64,000 nucleotides of DNA. It comes from an uncultured Gammaproteobacteria bacterium. GTDB taxonomy: Bacteria > Pseudomonadota > Gammaproteobacteria > Steroidobacterales > UBA11654. The notes under the pieces are model-generated. The model was given only the letters and a program-made list of their open reading frames with translations. It ran no database searches and had not been told where the DNA came from. Position 1 is the first letter of the stretch. Every line of letters begins with the position of its first letter. The stretch covers positions 90,504 through 154,503 of the forward strand of contig CACPJA010000001.1 of assembly GCA_902634075.1 (NCBI GenBank), read 5' to 3'. This document shows, piece after piece, positions 51,258-61,243 of this stretch. The translations under genes and the position numbers were made by a program.

Positions 51258-53710
51258 TTTTTAACTCTCCTTTTTTTAGCAGGCGCTTTATCAAGCAGCT
51301 CAAGACACTCATTTAACTCCATATCTTCTGGGGTTTTATCTTTCGGCACGGAGACGTTCTTTTTACCATTTGTGATATAAGGACCCCATCGTCCATCAAC
51401 AATTTTTACTGGTGAGTCGTCAAAGGTTTTAATTGCTCCTGAGCCTTTATTGTTTCCAATCGAGGCAAGAGCCTCATCTAGATCCATAGTAAAAGGGTCG
51501 GCACCTTTCCTGGCCCTAAAGTTTTTACTGCCCCTTTTTAGATAGGGACCATATGGGCCTATAGTAACCAAAATACTTTCTCCAGACTCAGGGTCTTTGC
51601 CAAGCTCTTTTGGTAAGCTTAGGTACTCTAAAGCTCTATCTAATGTTAGGTTTTCTAAGTTTTCTGATGGCAGCACCCCTATATATCTAGGCTTATTCCC
51701 ATTGTCTTTTGTGCCTAATTGAATTGTTGGGCCATATCTCGCTACTCTAGCAATTATAGGTTCACCTGAATCAGGATGGTGACCCAGAACATTGTCTTCT
51801 TGTTTTTCAAAAAGGGCGCAAGCATCCTCTAAAGTAATGGCGAACAGAGATTGTCCCTCCTTTAAGGAAGCCCATTCCAATTTATCGTCAGCATCAATAT
51901 CACCAATTTGAACCGCCGGACCGTTTTTTGTCATCCTAGCAAACATTGGTTTTTCAGATTCAGGATGCTGTCCCAAAGGACGCTGTGGATTTACATCTTT
52001 TCTTGTGACGGTTTCACTTACTTTATCAATCCCTTGTATTAGCGGCTGCCAAAACTGATCTAAAACCTCTGTTTTTGTTTTTGTGCCGCTAGAGATTGCA
52101 TCCAGATCACCTTCCATTTTGGACGTAAATTCGTCATTTACATATTCTGAGAAGCTTGTGTTCAAAAAGTTACTGACAAGCCTTCCCATGTCTGAAGGCT
52201 GATAACGCTTTTGTTTAAGGAGAACATATTCTCTTTCAGTAAGTTTTGATAAAATTTCCGCATAAGTTGACGGCCTTCCTATACCCTTCTCTTCAAGTGT
52301 TTTAATCATGCTTGCATCGTTATATCTGGGTGGCGGGTCAGTAAAATGTTGTTCTGTTTTGATGTCTATAAGTTCCACTGTTTCATTTTCTTGAATGTCT
52401 GGAGGCTTATTGTCTGTTACTTGCTCATTCGTAGCTTTGAGATAGCCAGGAAAAATAAGCTCTTGATCTGAAAACGTGAACACAGCAAGGTCTTCATTAT
52501 TGCTGGGCCTAAACTCAACCGTGGTTCTTTCAAACAAAGCATCTTTCATTTGAGAGGCAATTGTTCTTTGCCAAATAAGTGTATATAACTTATGTTCGTC
52601 TGCATTAAGCATATTGATGGTTTGCTCAGGGGCTAGGGAAATATCCACAGGAGTAATGGCACCGTGTGCTTCTTGTGTGTTTTTTGCTTCTTTTTTGTTT
52701 TTAAAATACCTTTTTTCAAGATACTCATTCCCATAGAGTTCAATAACTTTGTCTCTTATGCTTGGGACCTTTCCTTCATCAATTTCTATAGAGTCTGTCC
52801 TGATGTAAGTTATTAAACCACCACCTTCTCTTGCATATAGAGATTGAGCTATTTGCATCGTTCTTTTTGGGGTGAAGCCAAATTTATTTGAGGCTTGCTG
52901 CTGAAGCACTGACGTCCTAAGAGGCGACTTAGGCGATCGTTTAATGTTCTTTTTTTCAATGTTTTTTGCCAGCATCTTGCCTTCTGAGGCTAGCTTTATC
53001 CCATTAATTTTTTCATTAACCATTGATTGAGATGTAAAGGTGAATTTCTTTACTGGCTCATCACCAATTTTTGATAGCTTCGCCTCAAATTTATTTGCAG
53101 ACTGAAGCTCTGCTGAAATTGACCAATATTCTTCAGGAATAAAAGACTCTATTTCACGCTCTCTTTCCACAATCATTCTAAGTGCTGGACTTTGAACTCT
53201 CCCTGCAGAATGGTTGTTACTAGGAAACAATCTCCAAAGAAGAGGCGATAGTGTAAAACCAAAATGCCTATCGAGAGCTCTCCTGGTTTCTTGAGACAGC
53301 ACTAAGTCCATTGCTATCTCGCCAGGGTTAGCTATGGCTTCATTTACTGCTTTTTTACTAATTTCATAAAAAACAGCACGACTAATTTTCCTTTTGTTGT
53401 TAGCGGCCTTATCTTTAGGGGTAAGTATATCTGCTACATGCCAAGCTATAGCTTCTCCTTCCCTGTCAGGGTCTGTTGCTAGAATAATTTCATCACAGGT
53501 TTTTGCAGAAGACTTTATTTTCTTCACAGCATCTTCTTTCCCTGGGCTGATGATATAACTCATTGAATAATTGTTTTCAGGGTCTATAGCGTTTTTCTTT
53601 GGAAGTTCTCTGATATGCCCAATAGTAGGAAGTACTTGGTATTCAGGACCCAAATACTTTTCTATCGTTTTCGCCTTCGCAGGCGATTCAACTATTACAA
53701 GTTTGCTCAT
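51236..53710 (-). CDS. topA: DNA topoisomerase I
   Basis: SKLVIVESPAKAKTIEKYLG; TDPDREGEAIAWHV; GLITYIRTDSIEI; multiple C-terminal topo-type repeats. Confidence 0.97.
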   Translation of the reverse strand: MSKLVIVESPAKAKTIEKYLGPEYQVLPTIGHIRELPKKNAIDPENNYSMSYIISPGKEDAVKKIKSSAKTCDEIILATDPDREGEAIAWHVADILTPKDKAANNKRKISRAVFYEISKKAVNEAIANPGEIAMDLVLSQETRRALDRHFGFTLSPLLWRLFPSNNHSAGRVQSPALRMIVEREREIESFIPEEYWSISAELQSANKFEAKLSKIGDEPVKKFTFTSQSMVNEKINGIKLASEGKMLAKNIEKKNIKRSPKSPLRTSVLQQQASNKFGFTPKRTMQIAQSLYAREGGGLITYIRTDSIEIDEGKVPSIRDKVIELYGNEYLEKRYFKNKKEAKNTQEAHGAITPVDISLAPEQTINMLNADEHKLYTLIWQRTIASQMKDALFERTTVEFRPSNNEDLAVFTFSDQELIFPGYLKATNEQVTDNKPPDIQENETVELIDIKTEQHFTDPPPRYNDASMIKTLEEKGIGRPSTYAEILSKLTEREYVLLKQKRYQPSDMGRLVSNFLNTSFSEYVNDEFTSKMEGDLDAISSGTKTKTEVLDQFWQPLIQGIDKVSETVTRKDVNPQRPLGQHPESEKPMFARMTKNGPAVQIGDIDADDKLEWASLKEGQSLFAITLEDACALFEKQEDNVLGHHPDSGEPIIARVARYGPTIQLGTKDNGNKPRYIGVLPSENLENLTLDRALEYLSLPKELGKDPESGESILVTIGPYGPYLKRGSKNFRARKGADPFTMDLDEALASIGNNKGSGAIKTFDDSPVKIVDGRWGPYITNGKKNVSVPKDKTPEDMELNECLELLDKAPAKKRRVKKSKASKN

Positions 53711-53773
53711 AATTACAGTTTCTTATTAGGACAACTATTCCCAGAGGCAATGATTATAAATACAAAAGATTGA

Positions 53774-54262
53774 TTAATTCAACGTTTTTGGCTTATCAAT
53801 TGAGTCTTCTCCACCATATGAATGGAGCCTTACTTCGATGGATTGTTCTTGAAACAGCATTAGAATGCTAAGTGCTTTTACTACCTCTATATCCATTGGC
53901 TCAAAACCAATCGAGGTTAGTTTGTCAATTAAAAGCTCTCTTTTTTGAGGAGTCAATAAACCGAATTTTTCTAATCTTGTAATATAGTTTTGACATTCTT
54001 CATCTAGAAGGGCTCTTTCTTCAGCGGCAAAGATTCTTGTTGAAAGCTTACTAGGACTAGCGATTTTTGATTTGTTAGATGAGTCTTTAAAGATTTCTAC
54101 CCAATCCATAGCATGATCGATGGCGTTTTCTTCAAAGCCCGCACCTAATAGGTGCTTTCTTATTTCAAAATTACTTCCAGATTCTCTATCTGGGTCTTGA
54201 GAATAGTACTCGAAAAGATAAAGCAGTATGTCTAGGAAGTCTTCTTTTAAGTTTTGATTCAT
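53774..54262 (-). CDS. smg: Smg family protein (DUF494)
   Basis: MNQNLKEDFLDILLYLFEYY...; position between topA and def. Confidence 0.85.
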   Translation of the reverse strand: MNQNLKEDFLDILLYLFEYYSQDPDRESGSNFEIRKHLLGAGFEENAIDHAMDWVEIFKDSSNKSKIASPSKLSTRIFAAEERALLDEECQNYITRLEKFGLLTPQKRELLIDKLTSIGFEPMDIEVVKALSILMLFQEQSIEVRLHSYGGEDSIDKPKTLN

Positions 54263-54423
54263 TTGATAGAAGATATAGTTTATAGGTTGAGCATGTATCA
54301 AAAACTGAACAAGGTCAAACTCTTTTTACTCAGATAATTTTCTAGGGAAAGTAGATGTTTTGGAAAAAAACAACAACATCGTGATATTATATTTCTCCGC
54401 AATTTTTATGGCTGGTTAAAGGA

Positions 54424-54975
54424 ATGACAGTAGGTATGCTTAAAGATATGGAGTTGTTACAGTTTCCAGATGAAAGGCTAAGAAGACTTTCTGAGCCTGT
54501 GGAAAATTTTGATGAAGAATTAAAGCTTTTATCAAAAGAAATGTTAAAAATTATGTACCAATCCAATGGTATTGGCCTCGCTGCGCCACAAATTAATAAA
54601 ACAGTCAGAATGATTGTTCTTGATGTGAGCGAAAAACGAAATGAGCCAATGGTTTTTGTAAACCCTAGGCTGGAGAAGGTCACAGGGAAAGTTGATAGCA
54701 GCGAAGGATGTCTTTCAGTTCCAGAAATAAGAGCTACTGTTGAAAGATATAAACAAATAGAACTTTGTGCACAAAACATCGATGGCTCAGAAATCAGAAT
54801 GAAGGCAGACGAATTATTATCGATTTGTATCCAACATGAGATTGATCACCTAGACGGAAAGCTTTTTATTGATTATGTTCCAAACGTAAAACTCCAAAGG
54901 CTTAGAAAAAAGATAGCCAAACAGAAAAAACTATCTTCGCAGAAACCACAGGGAACTAGTGTAAGTATAGTTTGA
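54424..54975 (+). CDS. def: Peptide deformylase
   Basis: GIGLAAPQI; EGCLSVPEIRATVER; QHEIDHLDGKLFIDY. Confidence 0.97.
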   Translation: MTVGMLKDMELLQFPDERLRRLSEPVENFDEELKLLSKEMLKIMYQSNGIGLAAPQINKTVRMIVLDVSEKRNEPMVFVNPRLEKVTGKVDSSEGCLSVPEIRATVERYKQIELCAQNIDGSEIRMKADELLSICIQHEIDHLDGKLFIDYVPNVKLQRLRKKIAKQKKLSSQKPQGTSVSIV

Positions 54976-54989
54976 GTTAGGGTTAGCTA

Positions 54990-55931
54990 ATGATTTCAGA
55001 TAAAACCATAATATTTGCGGGCTCTTCCCTCTTTTCTTTGCCAATTTTGAAAGCGACAGTTGATCTAGGCTTTCAGTCAACAATAGTTTTGACTCAACCG
55101 CCAAAAAAACAAGGAAGGGGCCTAGAAAAGAGACCTAACCCAACAATGGAGTTAGCTGAAAAGCTAGATCTTGAGACGATAACTATTGAAAACTTTGATG
55201 ATGAGCAAACTAAAAAAATATTTAGTTCTTTGTCACCCGATGTTTTTTTATCAGCAGCATACGGTAAATTAATTCCTGATTGGTTCTTCGAGCTTTTTAG
55301 TTCAGAGATTTTAAACGTTCACCCTTCTCTATTACCTGCATGGAGAGGCGCTTCACCAATACAATCTGCAATACTCAATGGTGATAAAGTTACAGGCGTA
55401 TCGATTATGAGGATGACAACACAGATTGATGAGGGACCTGTTTTTTTGTCAGAAAAAATAAACATTGATAAAACCGATACCTCGATAAGCCTTTCTGAAA
55501 AGCTATCAAACTTAGCTGGGAAAATTATAAAAAAATCATTAGAAAAAATACTGTCCGGGGAAATAGAAGCTCAGGAACAAGATCATGACAATGCAACTTT
55601 TTCAAAAAAGATACAAAAGTCTGATGGTAGAGTTGATTGGGAAGACACAGCAGAATCTATAGACAGAAAGGTTAAAGCTTATAACCCTTGGCCAATAGCG
55701 TTCACCCATCTTGGAGAACAATACCTTAGGATTTGGGACGCAGATTTATCCTCAGATATTAACAACTATAATAAACCAGGTTCTGTGATAGAGCACAACA
55801 AAGATGGCGTGTTGGTTTCAACGGGCGATGGAAACCTGCTAATAAAAAAAATTCAACCGGCAGGAAAAGAGTCTATGGACGCTTCAGCTTTTGCAAGAGG
55901 CGTTAATCTAAAAGACAAAACATTTCATTAA
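54990..55931 (+). CDS. fmt: Methionyl-tRNA formyltransferase
   Basis: NVHPSLLPAWRGASPIQSAILNGDKVTGVSIMRM. Confidence 0.97.
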   Translation: MISDKTIIFAGSSLFSLPILKATVDLGFQSTIVLTQPPKKQGRGLEKRPNPTMELAEKLDLETITIENFDDEQTKKIFSSLSPDVFLSAAYGKLIPDWFFELFSSEILNVHPSLLPAWRGASPIQSAILNGDKVTGVSIMRMTTQIDEGPVFLSEKINIDKTDTSISLSEKLSNLAGKIIKKSLEKILSGEIEAQEQDHDNATFSKKIQKSDGRVDWEDTAESIDRKVKAYNPWPIAFTHLGEQYLRIWDADLSSDINNYNKPGSVIEHNKDGVLVSTGDGNLLIKKIQPAGKESMDASAFARGVNLKDKTFH

Positions 55932-55934
55932 ACA

Positions 55935-56486
55935 ATGCTTAGTTTTAGAAAAGTTTTACATTTCAATATAGCCTTCTTCGCTCTAACAAGCGGTATTGCT
56001 CTAAAGGCAGAAGGAAGTGGTTCATCTTATATAGATAGCGGGGTTTATTATAGCGACATAGAAATACCATTTAACCTCGAAAATGAACAAATTAAAGCAC
56101 TTGAATCAGGCATCGTTTTTAACTTAGAACTTAACCTTAAAATTGTAGATATTAGAAACTGGCGTTTAGATAGAGATGTTGGAGAGTTAACACAAATCTA
56201 TTCAATAGAGTTTAACGCTTTTACTCGTCGTTACACAGTTTCAAACAAAAACACTGGAAGACAGGCCTCTATGGCTATGATAGAAGAGGTGAGCGAGTAT
56301 TTAAGCACAATAAAAAAGCTGCCACTTGTTGACGATTCTCTGTTAGACCTAGATGCTAATTACACTGTAATTTTAGATTCTAGGCTTAGGGCACAAGGAA
56401 TGTCTCAGTGGATGAAAACAATTTCATTTTGGAGAGAAAGTCTTGACTCAGATTTGGAGCAAATTCAATGGCAACTATTCAGATAA
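55935..56486 (+). CDS. DUF4390-like exported protein
   Basis: Signal peptide; NWRLDRDVGELTQIYSIEFNAFTRRYTV; located directly upstream of ntrY. Confidence 0.75.
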   Translation: MLSFRKVLHFNIAFFALTSGIALKAEGSGSSYIDSGVYYSDIEIPFNLENEQIKALESGIVFNLELNLKIVDIRNWRLDRDVGELTQIYSIEFNAFTRRYTVSNKNTGRQASMAMIEEVSEYLSTIKKLPLVDDSLLDLDANYTVILDSRLRAQGMSQWMKTISFWRESLDSDLEQIQWQLFR

Positions 56487-58213
56487 AAGCTAAAACAACA
56501 AAAAGAATAATATTTTCTCTTATATTCTTAAGCGTGGGCTCTCTTCTGGCGCTAATGTTTGCTGCAGACAATCCTAATGAGTTAAACAGAATGCAATCAT
56601 CTCTTTTGGTAGTGAATATACTCTCTTTTGTAGTTTTTCTTATTATTGTGGTCTTAAGCGCTAAGAATCTTTTAAATGACTATAGAAAAAATAAACTAGG
56701 AGCAAAACTAAGACTAAGAATGTCATTAGCTTTTGGCGGGCTAGCAGTTATCCCTGCTGTGGTACTCTTCTTTTTTGCGATAAACTTTATGAATAAAGGA
56801 ATCAGTGTTTGGTCGGACGCAGATGTCGAACAAGGATTAAATAATGCATTAATGCTTGGCAGATCAGCCCTTGATGAAAAAATACAACAAGGTTTGTTTG
56901 AAACTACAAACATCGCTCTTCAGCTTCAAGGAATTGAAAACATTGATCTCCAACTAAGGGATTTAGTCCAAAAATCTAAGGCAGAGCAATTGGTTATATT
57001 AGACTCGGATATACAGGTCCTTGCTTCTGGGTCAGACCAAATTAGCAGGGTTAGCACAAGAATTCCAACGCTTCTAGAGATTGAGCAAGCCAACCTAAAA
57101 CAATCTTGGACAAGCCTGGATTCAAGCCCAGATGGTTCTTACCTAATTCGAGTATTGGTTCCTGTTCTAAGTTTTTCATCAAACCAGAAACCACTTTATT
57201 TACAGGCTTTTTTCAGTGTTGACCCAAAATTAAGCATGATGGCCGATTCAGTAGAAGAAACTTACGCTCGCTATGGCAGATTAAGCTTCATGAAAGATCC
57301 AATACAATATAGTTATATTCTAACTTTAGCCATTGTTGTGCTTTTAGCATTGTTATTAGCTATTTATGGCTCTATTGAGTTTGCAGATAGACTCGTTAAG
57401 CCTATTGAATCTCTTGAGAAAGAAGCTGAATCTATGATTAAGAACCCAAGATTTGCTGATGATAATAATTCTTCAGATGAAATTACAACACTTGTTAACT
57501 CGTTTATGCGGGCACAAAAAGAGGCGGCATGGAGTGATGTTGCTAGAAGAATGGCTCACGAGATAAACAACCCATTAACACCAATTCAATTATCAGCCGA
57601 AAGAATTAAAAAAAGATTCTCCACCTCCAAAGGCGAGGACCTAAATTTTATTATTACTTCTACAGACACAATAGTAAACCAAGTAGAAGTCTTAAGAGAA
57701 ATGGTCAACGCGTTTGGAAAATTTGCAGAACAACCGAGATTAAAAACAGAAAGAATAAATATACCTAAAATAATTGACGAAGCTATAGGTTTGTATTCTA
57801 AAGATCACAAGTCAATAAAATTCTCCTCAAAATATACTGACAAGGCCTTTATTCATGGGGATGAAAAAAAAATTAGACAAATACTTAATAATCTATTAAA
57901 AAATTCAATCGATGCTTTGAGCGATATTGAAAAACCTAGAATAACTGTTGCTACAAGGGATATTCAAATCAGCAACACAGCCTTCTTAGAGCTGTCAATA
58001 GAAGATAACGGCATTGGTTTTACAGAGGAAACTGTAAGCAAAGTATTTGAGCCTTATGTATCAACAAAACCAAAAGGCAAAGGGTTAGGTTTAGCTATTG
58101 TGAAGAATATTGTTGATGAGCACCAGGGCTATATTTCAATTAAGAATAACCCAAAAGGAGCAAGCGTAATTATTACCATTCCTGTAAATCAACCCCCAAA
58201 TAAAAATTTATAG
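56468..58213 (+). CDS. ntrY: NtrY-like sensor histidine kinase
   Basis: TM segments, HAMP, DVARRMAHEINNPLTPIQLSAERIKKRF H-box; ATPase GKGLGLAIVKNIVDEH. Confidence 0.93.
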   Translation: MATIQIKAKTTKRIIFSLIFLSVGSLLALMFAADNPNELNRMQSSLLVVNILSFVVFLIIVVLSAKNLLNDYRKNKLGAKLRLRMSLAFGGLAVIPAVVLFFFAINFMNKGISVWSDADVEQGLNNALMLGRSALDEKIQQGLFETTNIALQLQGIENIDLQLRDLVQKSKAEQLVILDSDIQVLASGSDQISRVSTRIPTLLEIEQANLKQSWTSLDSSPDGSYLIRVLVPVLSFSSNQKPLYLQAFFSVDPKLSMMADSVEETYARYGRLSFMKDPIQYSYILTLAIVVLLALLLAIYGSIEFADRLVKPIESLEKEAESMIKNPRFADDNNSSDEITTLVNSFMRAQKEAAWSDVARRMAHEINNPLTPIQLSAERIKKRFSTSKGEDLNFIITSTDTIVNQVEVLREMVNAFGKFAEQPRLKTERINIPKIIDEAIGLYSKDHKSIKFSSKYTDKAFIHGDEKKIRQILNNLLKNSIDALSDIEKPRITVATRDIQISNTAFLELSIEDNGIGFTEETVSKVFEPYVSTKPKGKGLGLAIVKNIVDEHQGYISIKNNPKGASVIITIPVNQPPNKNL

Positions 58214-59491
58214 ATGAAAGCAAAACAAAAATTAATCTTGGTTGTTGATGATGAGGCTGAAATCAGAAATATCATTAAAGAAATTCTAGCAGAAGAAGGC
58301 TACAAAACATTAACAGCAGCCTCTGCAGAAGAAGCAAAGAGACTTCTAGATGAGCATAGACCAGATTTAGTATTCCTTGATATTTGGATGCCGGATCAGG
58401 ACGGTATCGAGTTATTAAAAGAGTGGTCTTCAGATCAAACAAAAAACTTTCCAGTAATCATGATATCAGGACACGCAACCATAGAAACAGCAATAGAGGC
58501 AACAAAGCTTGGAGCAACAGATTTCATAGAAAAGCCAATTTCTATAGAGAAATTATTTAATACAATCGATTCTGTTTTTGTAGAAAAAACCCAAGAACAA
58601 GAAGAAGATATCCTTACTTATATAATCAAGCATAGCAAAAAATTCTCTGATATTTTCAAAGCAACTATTACCGAAGAAATCAAGCAAACAATGGTCTTCT
58701 TATTAGGAGAAGACGGCACAGAAAAAGAAGGTTGGGCTAAATATTTACACTTCAGAAAATACAGAAACTATACAAACTTTTATGTTATGCAACTAAACCT
58801 GCTTGCTATAGATCACAAAGAGCCAAACAATTTCTTTGAAGAGCTTGATGCTAGCCTTAATAAATTAAGGGAGGCTGAAATATTTATTGAGGGGATGCAT
58901 TTGTTAGATACTGCTTTTCAAGATGAAGCAATAAACGCTATCAAAAACAATAAAGATAATAGCTTAAGTTTTTATATAAGCTTAAATAATGAAGAAATGA
59001 TAACCAGATTCTCTTTTATACAATATCAGTCTGTCAATATACCTCCATTAAGAAGGTACCTTCACGATGTACCTGAACTACTCGATCTTTGTGTTGAGTT
59101 TTTCAATAAAAAAGAAGATCTAGCCTACAGAAGATTTAGTTTGGCAGCACAAAATATGCTCACGAAGTATCCTTGGCCGGGAAATATAAAACAACTCATT
59201 GATATGGTTCATGCTTTATTGGCCAGAAAAGACAAAGAGATTATAAACGTGGAAGAAATAGAGGAAACACTTACACTTCAAGGGCCAAAAGGAAATTTAC
59301 TGATAGAGAGCAATATTATGACCCTCAGCATGAAAGAAGCTAGAAGACAGTTTGAAAAAGCTTTTCTAGTTAGGCAGCTAGAGTTGGTGGGAGGAAAAAT
59401 TAGTGAATTGTCTCGCCGAGTAGAAATGGAGAGGACAAATCTTTATAGAAAGCTTCAGTCACTAGGGATTGAATACAAAAAGAAAAAATAA
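58214..59491 (+). CDS. ntrX: NtrX-like response regulator with degenerate AAA+ domain
   Basis: Receiver domain ILVVDDEAEIRNIIKEIL...DIWMPDQDG; degenerate Walker A GEDGTEKEGWAKYLH; YPWPGNIKQL; Fis-type HTH (RRVEMERTNLYRKLQSLGIE). Confidence 0.88.
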   Translation: MKAKQKLILVVDDEAEIRNIIKEILAEEGYKTLTAASAEEAKRLLDEHRPDLVFLDIWMPDQDGIELLKEWSSDQTKNFPVIMISGHATIETAIEATKLGATDFIEKPISIEKLFNTIDSVFVEKTQEQEEDILTYIIKHSKKFSDIFKATITEEIKQTMVFLLGEDGTEKEGWAKYLHFRKYRNYTNFYVMQLNLLAIDHKEPNNFFEELDASLNKLREAEIFIEGMHLLDTAFQDEAINAIKNNKDNSLSFYISLNNEEMITRFSFIQYQSVNIPPLRRYLHDVPELLDLCVEFFNKKEDLAYRRFSLAAQNMLTKYPWPGNIKQLIDMVHALLARKDKEIINVEEIEETLTLQGPKGNLLIESNIMTLSMKEARRQFEKAFLVRQLELVGGKISELSRRVEMERTNLYRKLQSLGIEYKKKK

Positions 59492-59495
59492 TAGA

Positions 59496-61235
59496 TTACA
59501 TCTTAGAGGGAGCTGAGACCCCAAGAAGGCTCAACCCATCCTTGATAACAATTGAAACACAACGCAATAAAATAACCCTAGCGTTTCGTGTCTCATCTTC
59601 ATCAATTACGAATTTCTGTTTGCCATAATAAGAATGAAATAATTGAGCAATATCTTTTAAGTAGTTAGAAAGCTTATTAACAGCCCTCTGTTCTGCCGAG
59701 GTTTTTATAATATCAGGATATTTTTGAAGCATGGATATAATCTCAGATTCGTGCTTACTATCAAGGTAACCTATATTTTTTATACCTAAGCCGTGATCAT
59801 TTTTGTAACCCTTTTTTTCTATTTCTTTCATCACACTAGAAATTCTTGCATGGGCATATTGAATATAATAAACAGGGTTTAGGTTGCTTTGTTCTTTTGC
59901 TAGATCCAGATCAAAATCTAAGTGTTGGTCATATGATCTATTCACGTAAATAAACCTTGCTGCATCAATGCCCACTTCCTCATAGAGTTCTTTCATTGGA
60001 ATGAACTCCCCAGATCTTGTGGACATTTGTACCTTCTTTTTGCCTCTATAAAGTGTTACAAACTGCATTAAAACTATCTCTAGATCCTCAGGATCAAAAT
60101 CCATAGAAGCAAGGCCACCTTTTAGTCTGTTTATATAGCCATGATGATCTGACCCAAGAATATTTATTAATTTGTCAAAACCCCTCTCTTTTTTATCAGC
60201 ATGGTAAGCAATATCAGAAGCAAAATAAGTGCTTCTTCCGTCATCTCTTAAGACAACCCTATCTTTGTCGTCACCATAATCAGTGGTTTTTAACCAGGCG
60301 GCACCATCTTTGTTAAACAAAGCTTTTTTTGTTTTTAATTTTTGTAAGGCTAAATCAATTTTAGAATGCTTAATCATAGTTTTTTCTGAGAACCAATGAT
60401 CAAATTCAACACCAAAATTACTTAAATCTGACTTAATTACTTTTAGCATCTTATCCACAACAGCCCCTGTAATTTTTTCAAAAACAGATTCACCAATAGA
60501 AGCTTTAATTATTGAAATAAGAGCATCTGCCTCACTATCATCATCAGCTTCTTTTAGCTTGAGGTCTGAAAGCGAGAGTTTATTGATTTCTGTAATAGCT
60601 TGCTTGGGAATAACCTCAGTAAGGCTGCCTATATAAGACCCTTGGTAGCAAGCATTTGGGACCGTTAATAAAGATTCTTTTTTATTTATCAAGGCCACTA
60701 AAACACTCAGAATAAGAATATCAATTTGCCTTCCTGAGTCATTTATATAGTATTCACAGCTTACAGTGTGGCCTGCTTTTCTTAGGATTTTTGCCAGAGA
60801 GTCGCCATAGGCAGCATGTCTACCATGACCAACATGAAGGGGCCCTGTTGGGTTTGAGGAAACAAACTCAAGAAGAATAGAATCCTGTGAATTAGCTGGG
60901 AAGGAGCCATAGTTGTTTTCCTGTTCTATGATAGAAATTAAAAGATCGGCTTTTGTTCTGTCATCCACATAAAAATTTATAAAGCCTGGTGGGGCGACTT
61001 CAATTTTTCTAAGCCACTCTGGGCGCTGTATTGTTTTGCTTATAATTTCAGCTACTTTAAGAGGCTTCATATTGGCTTTACCACTAATTTTTAGTGCAAT
61101 ATTCGATGAAAAATCACCATGGTCTGATTGAGTGGATTGATTAATCTCTATTTCAAAAGTATTGATTAAGTCTTCTTCGATAAGAGCGCTTTCTTTTAGG
61201 GATACATGTATTATTTTTTTTAGTTTATTTTTCAT
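59496..61235 (-). CDS. argS: Arginyl-tRNA synthetase
   Basis: FVSSNPTGPLHVGHGRHAAYGDSLAKIL; QMSTRSGEFI; DALALT-type C-terminal domain. Confidence 0.97.
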   Translation of the reverse strand: MKNKLKKIIHVSLKESALIEEDLINTFEIEINQSTQSDHGDFSSNIALKISGKANMKPLKVAEIISKTIQRPEWLRKIEVAPPGFINFYVDDRTKADLLISIIEQENNYGSFPANSQDSILLEFVSSNPTGPLHVGHGRHAAYGDSLAKILRKAGHTVSCEYYINDSGRQIDILILSVLVALINKKESLLTVPNACYQGSYIGSLTEVIPKQAITEINKLSLSDLKLKEADDDSEADALISIIKASIGESVFEKITGAVVDKMLKVIKSDLSNFGVEFDHWFSEKTMIKHSKIDLALQKLKTKKALFNKDGAAWLKTTDYGDDKDRVVLRDDGRSTYFASDIAYHADKKERGFDKLINILGSDHHGYINRLKGGLASMDFDPEDLEIVLMQFVTLYRGKKKVQMSTRSGEFIPMKELYEEVGIDAARFIYVNRSYDQHLDFDLDLAKEQSNLNPVYYIQYAHARISSVMKEIEKKGYKNDHGLGIKNIGYLDSKHESEIISMLQKYPDIIKTSAEQRAVNKLSNYLKDIAQLFHSYYGKQKFVIDEDETRNARVILLRCVSIVIKDGLSLLGVSAPSKM

Positions 61236-61243
61236 TTTCTAAG

